A stretch of 64,000 nt of DNA from contig NZ_AFBG01000022.1 of NCBI RefSeq assembly GCF_000204195.1, positions 1 through 64,000 of the forward strand. Reading direction: 5' to 3'. This stretch comes from Acidovorax radicis N35 (GTDB lineage Bacteria > Pseudomonadota > Gammaproteobacteria > Burkholderiales > Burkholderiaceae_C). This document shows positions 1 through 7,718 of the stretch, one piece after another (position 1 is the first letter of the stretch; every line of letters begins with the position of its first letter). The position numbers and the translations under genes are program-made. The notes beneath the pieces were generated by a model. The model searched no databases. It saw nothing but the letters and a program-made list of their open reading frames with translations, and was not told where the DNA came from.

Positions 1-57
1 CGTACAGTTCAACCCATCGATGAGCCGAACCCGCAAGGCGACTCACCGAACCCGGTT
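1..57 (+). repeat. 57-base leader repeat, copy 1
   Basis: Positions 1-57 are identical to 23059-23115. Each copy starts about 115-135 bases upstream of a DUF4148 gene pair, and similarity resumes just before each ATG (a pyrimidine-rich stretch ending in AAGGATTTTCATC). Inside the segment the 9-mer CCGAACCCG occurs twice, at 25-33 and 46-54. That is 21 bases apart, or two helical turns, which would suit a dimeric DNA-binding protein. I infer a promoter or operator module; no canonical -35/-10 pair is convincing. Confidence 0.7.
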
Positions 58-133
58 TGAAGCAGCTTTCCTCTCTCGCTCTTTTGTTCCGGTTTTTTTT
101 GAGACGCTTTTTTTAACTTCAAGGATTTTCATC

Positions 134-421
134 ATGAACAACACCGCACGTTTCCTCTCCATCGCCGCTGTGGCCGCTTTCGCTTCTTTCGGTGCCCAGG
201 CCGACGAAGCCGATGCTTCGCAGTTCGCCACCAAGTTCGACACGAACCGCACCCGCGCTGAAGTGGCTGCTGAAGCCGCTACCGTGGCACAGACCCGCTC
301 CATCGAGCCTGCTGGTTCGCGTGTGGTGACCTACAAGTCCACCGCTGACCGCGCTGCTGTGCGCAGCCAGGCTGCGGATGCTGTGCGCACCGGCCAGATC
401 CCTTCGGGTGAGCGTGGTTGA
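134..421 (+). CDS. DUF4148 secreted small protein (copy 1)
   Basis: This 95-residue protein has an N-terminal signal peptide (MNNTARFLSIAAVAAF, probable cleavage after AQA near residue 23) and a short Ala/Arg-rich mature part with the motifs EPAGSRVVTY and TADRAAVR. These are hallmarks of the Burkholderiales family DUF4148. The function is unknown; export to the periplasm is predicted. An in-frame upstream extension to position 20 exists, but it would bury the signal peptide behind an Arg-rich stretch, so I chose ATG 134. The C-terminus (SGERG) is two residues shorter than in its near-identical downstream neighbour. It probably forms a bicistron with that gene, 82 bases away. Confidence 0.9.
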   Translation: MNNTARFLSIAAVAAFASFGAQADEADASQFATKFDTNRTRAEVAAEAATVAQTRSIEPAGSRVVTYKSTADRAAVRSQAADAVRTGQIPSGERG

Positions 422-503
422 TTCTTGTTGAATCCACGGTTCACACGTTTTCGTATTCCCAAGTACCTCGTCCCCATTTTTTGAATTTCACTGGAGTTTC
501 ACC

Positions 504-797
504 ATGAACAAGACCGCACGTTTCCTCTCTATCGCCGCCGTGGCCGCTTTCGCTTCTTTCGGTGCCCAGGCTGACGAAGCCGATGCTTCGCAGTTCGCCA
601 CCAAGTTCGACACGAACCGCACCCGCGCTGAAGTGGCTGCTGAAGCCGCTACCGTGGCACAGACCCGCTCCATCGAGCCTGCTGGCTCGCGTGTGGTGAC
701 CTACAAGTCCACCGCTGACCGTGCTGCGGTGCGTGCCCAGGCTGCTGAAGCCCTGCGCACGGGCCAGATCTCTTCTGGCGAATTCAGCGCCATGTAA
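504..797 (+). CDS. DUF4148 secreted small protein (copy 2)
   Basis: This 97-residue tandem paralog of the gene at 134-421 is nearly identical through the signal peptide and the first 70 residues. It differs mainly at the C-terminus (SGEFSAM). It has the same predicted signal peptide and DUF4148 mature region, and the start at ATG 504 follows CTGGAGTTTCACC. Its function is unknown. The high identity suggests recent duplication or gene conversion. Transcription should stop at the strong hairpin at 905-936. Confidence 0.9.
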   Translation: MNKTARFLSIAAVAAFASFGAQADEADASQFATKFDTNRTRAEVAAEAATVAQTRSIEPAGSRVVTYKSTADRAAVRAQAAEALRTGQISSGEFSAM

Positions 798-817
798 AGA
801 ATGCGGGCCTTCCCGTG

Positions 818-853
818 GTGGTGGCATTTCACAGTCGTGAATGTCGCCACCAT
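818..853 (+). other. imperfect inverted repeat downstream of DUF4148 copy 2
   Basis: GTGGCATTTCAC and GTGAATGTCGCCAC face each other around a four-base loop, with one bulge. It lies between the stop codon and the terminator. It may stabilise the 3' end of the mRNA; no T-run follows. Confidence 0.35.
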
Positions 854-904
854 GTGGAAGTGTTTCCCCACACACGACGTGCAACGACGATTGCATGCAT
901 AAAA

Positions 905-936
905 ACGGGCTCCCATGTGGGAGCCCGTTTTTTTTT
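905..936. terminator. bidirectional rho-independent terminator
   Basis: A perfect 10-base stem (ACGGGCTCCC / GGGAGCCCGT) with a 4-base loop is followed by a run of nine T on the plus strand and preceded by A5. It therefore terminates both the DUF4148 pair (+) and the converging GH5-like operon (-). Confidence 0.92.
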
Positions 937-1001
937 GGGGCGCGCGCCGCTGGCTGTCGTCCCAAAATAGAAGAACACCTGTTGGTGCACACCTCCAAGC
1001 C

Positions 1002-2075
1002 CTATGGCCCTAGCAGCGCCTGAAGCAGCGGCATTTTCCACACACGGGAAGCCGTTTCGTAGATACCGAAACCAGCAGAAAAATCTCCATACACCCAGGA
1101 AAACCCGCGCTCCTCGGCGGCCTGGCGCACCAGGCGGGCGTGGCGAGCACGAAGTTCGACGGGAATGTCCTGGTAGGACACAAAATCCCGCACCCATACG
1201 GGGTACCTGTTTTCCAGTGACCAGGTTTTTGCAATATCCAGTGGCAAAGCCATCAACTGCAGTTCCTGGGCGCTGCAGCAGGTCGTTCCACGCCACTGCT
1301 CAGCCCCGGAGATACCGGAAACCCCTTGGCGGGTGAAACGAAACGGCTCGACATGGGTGATGCCCACAATGAGGTGCCTGTCGCCTGGTAGCTCCAACTG
1401 GGGCAGGCCAATGGCATCGGCCCAGCCCAGCACCAGGACCCGCGTTGGATTGCTCTTGCGAATGGCTTTCAAGAGTGACGTTGCTTGCCTGTTTTTCAGC
1501 GTGCTGGCAGCGCCCTGCGCAAAGGAGACTTCAAACAACAATCGCTGGGGACGGCTGGCATAGCGCCGGGCCAGGTGCTGCCAGATCAGCACGGACTGGC
1601 GATGCCTGGCCTGCGCGGCTGACAAGCTCTCTTCCCGCATCTGCGGGCTGCCTGCGTGCTCCGTACCACCATCCTGCACGCCGAGCACCACGTGCAGCCC
1701 CCGTGCGAGCAGCGCTTCGATGGTTTCGTCCAGCAAGGCGAGACGCGATTCCTGGCCTGGCTCCACCATCCAGGCTGCATGCAGCGAGGACTGCGGCACC
1801 GTCAACCGCACCGTCCGGAACCCGGCCCTGGCAATCGTCTCGGCAGTGGAACTGCTCTCCGAAAGCGAGGTGGAGGTTTCCAGCGCGGCGTCGATCCTGA
1901 TTCCCCGCGACAAGGCGGCGGCTGCCACCCATGCCTGCCGCGAAGCACCCGACTGCGTCCCCAGCGGATACGGCGGCGAGCCGGAAGGCAGTGGTGCTTG
2001 TGCGTGCCCGACCCCACACCAAAGCATCGCCAGCAAAAAACCCCAGCGTGCCCAGGAAGAAGGAATCAGGACCAT
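1002..2075 (-). CDS. secreted GH5-fold protein, catalytic residues lost (paralog A)
   Basis: This 357-residue protein has a signal peptide (cleavage near GHAQA). Its body follows glycoside hydrolase family 5 (cellulase-type) landmarks: RLTVPQ near residue 90, RLLFEVSFAQ at 178-187, THVEPFRFTRQG at 240-251 and PVWVRDF at 292-298. In active GH5 enzymes the second landmark reads FEL-NEP and the last LGEFG, giving the acid/base and nucleophile glutamates. Here those positions are Ala186 and Asp297, so hydrolysis is unlikely. It may bind glycan or act as a secreted sensor. The start at ATG 2075 lies two bases after the stop of the upstream paralog. A longer reading frame reaching 2399 is rejected because it would overlap that paralog. 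Both paralogs share a CC dipeptide (Cys266-Cys267). Confidence 0.82.
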   Translation of the reverse strand: MVLIPSSWARWGFLLAMLWCGVGHAQAPLPSGSPPYPLGTQSGASRQAWVAAAALSRGIRIDAALETSTSLSESSSTAETIARAGFRTVRLTVPQSSLHAAWMVEPGQESRLALLDETIEALLARGLHVVLGVQDGGTEHAGSPQMREESLSAAQARHRQSVLIWQHLARRYASRPQRLLFEVSFAQGAASTLKNRQATSLLKAIRKSNPTRVLVLGWADAIGLPQLELPGDRHLIVGITHVEPFRFTRQGVSGISGAEQWRGTTCCSAQELQLMALPLDIAKTWSLENRYPVWVRDFVSYQDIPVELRARHARLVRQAAEERGFSWVYGDFSAGFGIYETASRVWKMPLLQALLGP

Positions 2076-2077
2076 GT

Positions 2078-3247
2078 TCAAGGCCCCAGCAGCGCATCCA
2101 GCAGGGAGCGATGCCATTGGCGCTTCACCACGTCGTAGATACCCGAGTCCAGGGGTGGATCCTGCACATTGAAGTTGGCTGCAAAATCTGCATGCGACCA
2201 GGACATGCCACGGGCTTCCGCCGCGTCGCGCATCTGGCGAAGATAGCGGGCCCGCGAGTCCATGGGCGCCGTACTGGCCGCACCGAAAGACCCAAGCCAG
2301 ACGGGATAGCGGTGCACATCGGACCATGCTTTGGCGCGATCCAGGTTGCGCGCCAGCTCCAGGCGCTGCCGCTCGTTGCAGCACGGGGTTCCCAGCCATT
2401 CCTCGGAACCTGCAAACCAGGGAGAGCCCTGGCTTGTGAACGTCTGCGGTTCGCGGTTGTGGATCGTGACCATCAGGTGGGCATCACGGGGCAATGACAG
2501 GTACGGCAGATTCGCAGCATCGTTACGCATGGGTGCGATGACAATGATCCGGCTGGGATTGCTTTGCCGGATCACGGCCACGGTCACTGCAGCCAGGCGG
2601 TTCCACTCCTGCGCATCTCCCTGCGGTGCGTTGTACAACTCGAACAGCAAGCGGTCGGAGCGATGGGCATGGCGCTGTGCCAGCTGCCTCCAGATATTGA
2701 CGAAGCGTGTCCGGACAACGGCCGCAGCCACGGGGGTTTCCCCTTCGTGCAAGGCCCAGCCGTTGAGCTGGCTGTAGAAGCTCATGTTCATCACGACCCG
2801 CAAATCGTTGGCCAGCAAGGCTTCCACCACACGGTCAATGCGCCGGGCAAACGCCTCGTCGAGAACAGCTTGCGGCCCTGCAGAAGCATGGTTGCTCCAG
2901 CGCACTGAGAGGCGCACGCTGCGAAAGCCGGCTTTGGCGAGCGTCTCGATCCACTGCTCGTCCATGCGCAGTCCCCAGTCGCCCTCGCGCGGGGCCGCAT
3001 AGACAGCCAGGTTGACACCGCGTGACAATGCAGCCGCAGCGGCCCAGGCCTTGCGGGACGCCCCGCGCTCCACCCCCAGCGGCGGGAAGACAGGGGCTGA
3101 TCCAATGGACGCACGATCCGCCTGGGCACTTGCCAGTGACGCCGTCGCGCACAAGAGCAGCATGGAGCACAGCAGCGCCTGGAAAGCCCCCCGCAGTACG
3201 GAGTGCGGCTTGTCCAGCATACGCACAGGTTTCACGCGCTCGGGCAT
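2078..3247 (-). CDS. secreted GH5-fold protein, catalytic residues lost (paralog B)
   Basis: This 389-residue protein has a hydrophobic signal segment (about residues 20-42), then a GH5-like TIM barrel with SVRLSVRW at 110-117, LLFELYNAPQG at 200-210, TIHNREPQTFTSQG at 261-274 and PVWLGSFGAAS at 315-325. The family motif NEP has become NAP (Ala207) and LGEFG has become LGSFG (Ser320). Both catalytic glutamates are therefore substituted, while the flanking residues remain typical of GH5. It is paralogous to the downstream gene, and both end in LLGP. Its start overlaps the kinase stop by 16 bases, which indicates translational coupling. It is probably a non-catalytic carbohydrate-binding protein of the sigma/kinase operon. 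Confidence 0.85.
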   Translation of the reverse strand: MPERVKPVRMLDKPHSVLRGAFQALLCSMLLLCATASLASAQADRASIGSAPVFPPLGVERGASRKAWAAAAALSRGVNLAVYAAPREGDWGLRMDEQWIETLAKAGFRSVRLSVRWSNHASAGPQAVLDEAFARRIDRVVEALLANDLRVVMNMSFYSQLNGWALHEGETPVAAAVVRTRFVNIWRQLAQRHAHRSDRLLFELYNAPQGDAQEWNRLAAVTVAVIRQSNPSRIIVIAPMRNDAANLPYLSLPRDAHLMVTIHNREPQTFTSQGSPWFAGSEEWLGTPCCNERQRLELARNLDRAKAWSDVHRYPVWLGSFGAASTAPMDSRARYLRQMRDAAEARGMSWSHADFAANFNVQDPPLDSGIYDVVKRQWHRSLLDALLGP

Positions 3248-5808
3248 GTGTGAAGCACTTGTTGCATCTCAAGGACACGTGTGGTGTCAGGCAGCAGTGG
3301 GTCCCCTGTCCAGCGTGGTTGCATGGGTTGGAGCCGCTCAAGGCTCCGCCGAAAATGATTGCATGCCAGCGACCAATCGGGTGGGATGGGGTCGGCAAGC
3401 GCATTGGCGGACGCTGGGGTCCGCTCCATCAGCGCCTTGCCCAAGGCATAACGGGAGGAAGCATGCCGAAGCTGCCCCCTGCGATCGCCGGAAAGGCCCG
3501 GCTCCAGAGCGTCCAGGGCCAAGACCGCTGGGGCCAAGGCCTGCACAGCCCGGTCGGCCGACCCAACGGCCAACAGGAGTTCTCCAAGCGACTGGGAGGC
3601 CTCTGCCCAATGCAACTGCAACAGGCGTTGGTCTGGAGCACCTTTCCACAAGGTGTGCAGTAAGTCCTGTGCACGCAGGCCGCTTACCAAGGCATCAGCA
3701 CTCCTCCCGGCCCGCCACAGTGCTTCGCCCAGGTGGCGATGTACCAGCGCCAGGTCCAGCTGCAGGTGAACACTGCGCGGTTGTGCCTGCAGGAGTATTT
3801 CCAGCAGCCCACGTCCTTTTTCGAAAGCACTTGCCGCCTGCTCCACACTGCGTACGGCTGGCAGATCGGCGTGCAAGAAACGCTGACCACGCCGCACGTG
3901 GTTGTCCGCCAGCGCCTGGGCCACCATCCCATCTGAAGGACGCTCCTCATGCATCAACTCCAGCAGGTCCCGAGAAGATTGAAGGGAATCCTCCATCGCT
4001 GGCCCCTCTTCTTTCAGGCTGAGGGTGTGGGCCATATCCAACTGCGTGCTGGCCAATAACCAGCGCCCCTCCCAGGAGCTGGGATCCTCCTGGCTGACCT
4101 CCCGCGCCTCGACCAAGGCCTGGCCAGCCAGCACCCGTGCTTCCTGTGGCCGGCCCTCCTGTGCCAACAGGCGCGCCCATGCGCCGCGGGCTGCGGCTCT
4201 GGAATGGCGCGCCTGGCGCAGCGCTTTCCCAGTCAAACCCAGGTGCACGGCCCGATCCACCGCCGCAACCGCTGCACCATAGTTTCGCATCGCACCGGCA
4301 CGGTCATCCAGATGCACACCCTGTGGTCCGCCCTGCACCCGCGCAATGCGCAGATGGGAACGCCCCAACTCGGCATGCAATGCAGCGTCGGCACCAGTGG
4401 CCTTCGCTGCCAGCCCACTCACTTGGTCCAGGGCCAACCGGACCAGCGCCTGCTGCCCTTGGGCAGAGCCCAATGGCTCTTGCTCTGCCTCCATCCGCAC
4501 CAGTACCGCTTCAAGCCCGTTGCGGGCACTGGTGAGCAACTGCATCTCCACGCTTGCCTTGCGGGTTGCCTCAGACCAGGCATGCCAACCCCACCACAGC
4601 CCCCCAAGTCCCATCAGAACGGCTGCCACCCATGCCCCTGCCCACACCCGGGGGTTGCGATGGGCAAAGCTGGCCGTACGCCCAAGCCTCTGTCGCTGTG
4701 CCCCCGCCAGCAGGCTTTCCATATAGCGGCGCAAATCCTCGGAGAGCGCTTGCGCGCTCGCATGGCGTTGCGCAGGTTCTTTGCTCAGCGCCTTCATTAC
4801 CACCACATCCAGACTCCCTTTGAGCGCTCGGCGAACGGCACCGGCGGTGGCCAGGCTGGGACGAAGGGGTGGGGTCTCACAGATCGCCTTGCGCACCTCC
4901 AGATCGTCGGCGCAGTCATCCAGCCGATAAGGAGTCCGCCCCGTCAGCAGCTGGTACAGGAGTACACCGAGCGAATACACATCGCTGGCGGGCGTGATTT
5001 TCTGGCCCCGCACCTGCTCAGGGCTGGCACATGCCAGGGTCATGACCCGTACCGTGGTGGCCGTGCCTGCCACAAGTGGATCGCCCAGGTTTTTGGCGAT
5101 ACCGAAATCGACCAGCTTGACGTCCCCTTGATCGGTGACCAGTACGTTGTCCGGTTTCAAATCCCGATGGACGACACCCTGTCCATGCGCATAGTGCACG
5201 GCATGGCACAGGGTCCTGAACAGTTCGATTCTCCGGACCAGCGTCAATTCGTGATGCCTGCAATAGACGTCAATCGGCACCCCCCGAACCAGCTCCATCA
5301 CCAGGTACGGCACACCGTCGGCAACACCACCGTCCAGCAGTCGTGCCAGATGGGGGTGTTCGAGTCTGGCCAGTATCTGGCGCTCTGCCAGAAAGCGCGA
5401 TGCCAAGGCCCCGTCCGCCAGGCCGTCGCGCATCAGCTTGACGGCAACATCCGGGCCCGGGGATCCGTCCAGCTGTTCTGCGCGATACACCTGCCCCATC
5501 CCTCCGCGGGCAATCAGTTCGACGAGACGGTAGCGGCCTACCTCGCGCCCCAACCAACCGGCCCCGAACCGGGAAGCCACTGCCTCCGCCAGGAACACGC
5601 CGGAGCCGGCATCGAGAAGTCGGCTCTCCGCATGGCCTGCGGCACTCAGGGCTTGCAGCTCCAGAAGTTCTTCGGCATCCCCTGCTTGCCGCTGCAAAAA
5701 CGCCTGCTGTTGCTCGGCAGGCAGCTCCAGCGCGTCGGCCAGGATGACCTTCATGCGCTGCCAGCGCAATGCTTGCGCTGCAGTGCCCCGCTCCGCCACA
5801 CCAGTCAC
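3232..5808 (-). CDS. membrane Ser/Thr protein kinase with helical-repeat C-terminus
   Basis: This 858-residue Hanks-type kinase carries a glycine-rich loop (ARGGMGQVYRAE, 100-111), the ATP-binding Lys124 in VAVK, the catalytic loop HRDLKPDN (Asp216) and DFG (Asp234). An SPEQ activation-segment end and ASDVYSLGVLLYQLLTG follow. A single transmembrane segment (about 382-402) separates the kinase from a roughly 450-residue Ala/Leu-rich helical region that resembles TPR repeats, probably periplasmic. The start is GTG at 5808, overlapping the sigma-factor stop by three bases; a Met at residue 19 is an alternative. The arrangement ECF sigma, kinase, secreted GH5-fold proteins suggests an envelope signalling module. 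Confidence 0.93.
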   Translation of the reverse strand: MTGVAERGTAAQALRWQRMKVILADALELPAEQQQAFLQRQAGDAEELLELQALSAAGHAESRLLDAGSGVFLAEAVASRFGAGWLGREVGRYRLVELIARGGMGQVYRAEQLDGSPGPDVAVKLMRDGLADGALASRFLAERQILARLEHPHLARLLDGGVADGVPYLVMELVRGVPIDVYCRHHELTLVRRIELFRTLCHAVHYAHGQGVVHRDLKPDNVLVTDQGDVKLVDFGIAKNLGDPLVAGTATTVRVMTLACASPEQVRGQKITPASDVYSLGVLLYQLLTGRTPYRLDDCADDLEVRKAICETPPLRPSLATAGAVRRALKGSLDVVVMKALSKEPAQRHASAQALSEDLRRYMESLLAGAQRQRLGRTASFAHRNPRVWAGAWVAAVLMGLGGLWWGWHAWSEATRKASVEMQLLTSARNGLEAVLVRMEAEQEPLGSAQGQQALVRLALDQVSGLAAKATGADAALHAELGRSHLRIARVQGGPQGVHLDDRAGAMRNYGAAVAAVDRAVHLGLTGKALRQARHSRAAARGAWARLLAQEGRPQEARVLAGQALVEAREVSQEDPSSWEGRWLLASTQLDMAHTLSLKEEGPAMEDSLQSSRDLLELMHEERPSDGMVAQALADNHVRRGQRFLHADLPAVRSVEQAASAFEKGRGLLEILLQAQPRSVHLQLDLALVHRHLGEALWRAGRSADALVSGLRAQDLLHTLWKGAPDQRLLQLHWAEASQSLGELLLAVGSADRAVQALAPAVLALDALEPGLSGDRRGQLRHASSRYALGKALMERTPASANALADPIPPDWSLACNHFRRSLERLQPMQPRWTGDPLLPDTTRVLEMQQVLHTCPSA

Positions 5809-6434
5809 GGGTTCAGTTCACGCAGCAGCCAGGCGCGCGCTGTGGACCACTCCCGCTTGACCGTGGCCTCGGACACTTTCAGCGCCTCGGCGGTCTGCTC
5901 CACCGACAAGCCACCAAAAAAACGCAATTCCACCACCCGGCCCTGCCGTGCATCCAGTTGCTCCAGGCGCACCAGCGCCTGGTCGAGGTGCAGCAGGCTT
6001 TGCCACTGGTCGCTCGAGGGGCAAGTCAGCATTTCGTCGGGCGATTCCTCCTGCATGGAATCCAGGCTCTTGTCCGTGGCGCCAAAGCCACGCTTCATCG
6101 CATCGCGGCTCCGGGCATGGTCCACAAGAATGCGCCGCATCAACGTGGACATCCAGCCAAAAAATTGGCTGCGCGAGGACCACGCATTGCCGCGTTGCTC
6201 GCCCAGTCGCATGAAGGCCTCGTGCACCAGTGCGGTCCTCTGCAGCACATGGTCGTCGCGTTCTCCCCGCATGTGAAACTGGGCGATGCGTTTCAGGTCT
6301 GCGTAGACCAGCGGGACCAGCTTCTCCAACGCCTGGTCCTTCCCTTCGGACCAGGCATTCAGTAGCTGCGTAATAGGAGGATGGGACAAGGCAATCGTTG
6401 GCATGGCGAACCCGGATTTGTTCGGCGCGATCAT
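5805..6434 (-). CDS. ECF-type sigma-70 family RNA polymerase sigma factor
   Basis: This protein of about 209 residues has sigma region 2 (ITQLLNAWSEGKDQALEKLV, then VYADLKRIA and FFGWMSTLMRRILVDHAR) and region 4 (VVELRFFGGLSVEQTAEALKVSEATVKREW, a helix-turn-helix). The pattern matches the ECF group that is usually linked to Ser/Thr kinases rather than to a classical anti-sigma factor. The stop overlaps the kinase start (GTGA), so the two are co-translated. The start is uncertain: ATG 6434 or ATG 6404 are both possible, and a frame extending to 6482 would begin with TTG. It probably directs transcription of this operon under control of the kinase. Confidence 0.9.
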   Translation of the reverse strand: MIAPNKSGFAMPTIALSHPPITQLLNAWSEGKDQALEKLVPLVYADLKRIAQFHMRGERDDHVLQRTALVHEAFMRLGEQRGNAWSSRSQFFGWMSTLMRRILVDHARSRDAMKRGFGATDKSLDSMQEESPDEMLTCPSSDQWQSLLHLDQALVRLEQLDARQGRVVELRFFGGLSVEQTAEALKVSEATVKREWSTARAWLLRELNP

Positions 6435-6515
6435 AGGGGTGTTTTCAGCCCTCTTTTCTCGATCACGATTTGAGGCCTTCAAAGCCGCAGCCTGCCGGGG
6501 CGGCCCTCAACAAGC

Positions 6516-6764
6516 CTAGGGCTTGCGCCACAGATTAAGCGCGAACTTGCCCAGAAAAACACCGACTGCAAGGACAAGAAAGCCTGGAAAGAAGATTCCA
6601 CCTCCATCGGCCTCCACACCTGCAGCCTTGTAGCCAGGCATGCCAGCGGAACCAGGAGCGTACTCAGGCCCCCAGTAGAGCCCAGCGGCTGCGGCGAGCA
6701 GCCAAAGGGCAGCGCCAAGACATGCCAGAGCTATTGCACCCATAACCAAGGCCATCATTCGCAT
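6516..6764 (-). CDS. small two-span membrane protein
   Basis: This hypothetical protein of 82 residues has two hydrophobic segments: MMALVMGAIALACLGAALWL near the N-terminus and FFPGFLVLAVGVFLGKFAL near the C-terminus. A Gly/Pro-rich loop lies between them, and the C-terminus is basic (NLWRKP). The start at ATG 6764 follows GAGAGAAG at a reasonable distance; an in-frame extension to 6812 adds a Cys/Arg-rich stretch and is less likely. I do not recognise a family. It lies upstream of the sigma factor on the same strand, with about 80 bases between. Confidence 0.55.
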   Translation of the reverse strand: MRMMALVMGAIALACLGAALWLLAAAAGLYWGPEYAPGSAGMPGYKAAGVEADGGGIFFPGFLVLAVGVFLGKFALNLWRKP

Positions 6765-6961
6765 GGGATGACTTCTCTCGCAGCAGGAAGGGAGACGCCA
6801 CCAGAGCGACACGGCCGTCTTTGCACCGTAGCCTCCGATAGCAGCCGCGCCGGTTTCATGGGCTGCGGGTGATACACAGCGCGATGGAGCACTGAAATTT
6901 TCGAGTCATGGAATTTCGGCCACAACCATGGGATGCTAAAAAATGAACTCCGCACAGTCTC

Positions 6962-7717
6962 CTATGTCGTTGTCTGCACATGCAGGCGGCTCGACTTGCA
7001 GCGGTGCAAGGCGTTGTAGTACTCCAGGCGCCGGCCATTGGCGCCATAGGCGATGGACTCTATGCGCAGCAGCGGCTCGGGGTGTTCCAGCTGCAGCAGC
7101 GTGCAGGTCTCGGCGTCGGGCAGCACGGCGTCGATCCAGCGCTCGGCGCGCACCAGGCGCACGCCGTACTGGCGGCGCAGCACGTCGTACAGTGAGCGGT
7201 CGTCCAGGCGCATGCGGTGCAGGCCGGGCGCGAGGTCCGCGGGCACCACGGTTTCCACCAGCAGGCGCAGTTCACCGTCGACGCTGCGCAGCCGCTTGAG
7301 CGCGACCACCTGGGTGTCGTCCGTGAGCCCCAGCGCGCTGATCTCCTGTGGTGTGGGGTCACGCAGCTGTTGCACGAGGACCTGGGTGCGCACCGAGCGG
7401 CCCTTGCGCTCCATTTCGTCGGAGAAGCCGAGCACGGTGGAGACGAAATCCTCGTCGCGCTCGCGCGCCGCGACAAAGGCACCGCGGCCCTTGATCTTGT
7501 AGATCAGGTTGTTGCGCACCAGATCGGCCAGGGCCTCGCGCACCACGATGCGCGAGATGCCGAACTGCTCGCCCAGCTCCGCTTCGGAGGGCAGCTTGGC
7601 CCCAATGGCCAGTTCGCCCTGCAGTATCTGCAGGCGCAGGGCATCGCGGAACTGCGCCCACAGGGGCGATTCGGAGTTGCGGTCGAGCAGGGGCTGGAGT
7701 TCGGTCGGTGAATTCAC
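6962..7717 (-). CDS. GntR/HutC-family transcriptional regulator
   Basis: This 251-residue protein has an N-terminal winged helix (LQGELAIGAKLPSEAELGEQFGISRIVVREAL) followed by a UTRA ligand-binding domain (SDEMERKGRSVRTQVLVQQL, then a C-terminal LLRIESIAYGANGRRLEYYNALHR). The start is GTG at 7717, one base after the stop of the GlpD-like dehydrogenase, so it is the last gene of that operon. It probably represses the divergent polyol/sugar cluster and responds to a phosphorylated intermediate. The likely operator is the inverted repeat at 11139-11160. Confidence 0.92.
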   Translation of the reverse strand: MNSPTELQPLLDRNSESPLWAQFRDALRLQILQGELAIGAKLPSEAELGEQFGISRIVVREALADLVRNNLIYKIKGRGAFVAARERDEDFVSTVLGFSDEMERKGRSVRTQVLVQQLRDPTPQEISALGLTDDTQVVALKRLRSVDGELRLLVETVVPADLAPGLHRMRLDDRSLYDVLRRQYGVRLVRAERWIDAVLPDAETCTLLQLEHPEPLLRIESIAYGANGRRLEYYNALHRCKSSRLHVQTTT

Positions 7718-7718
7718 G

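Noticed and set aside
441..998. 185-codon minus-strand frame opposite DUF4148 copy 2
   Set aside because: It is antisense to a gene with a clear signal peptide and crosses a bidirectional terminator.
4204..6276. 690-codon plus-strand frame opposite the kinase
   Set aside because: It is a shadow of the kinase and sigma-factor coding strand, with low-complexity composition and no family.
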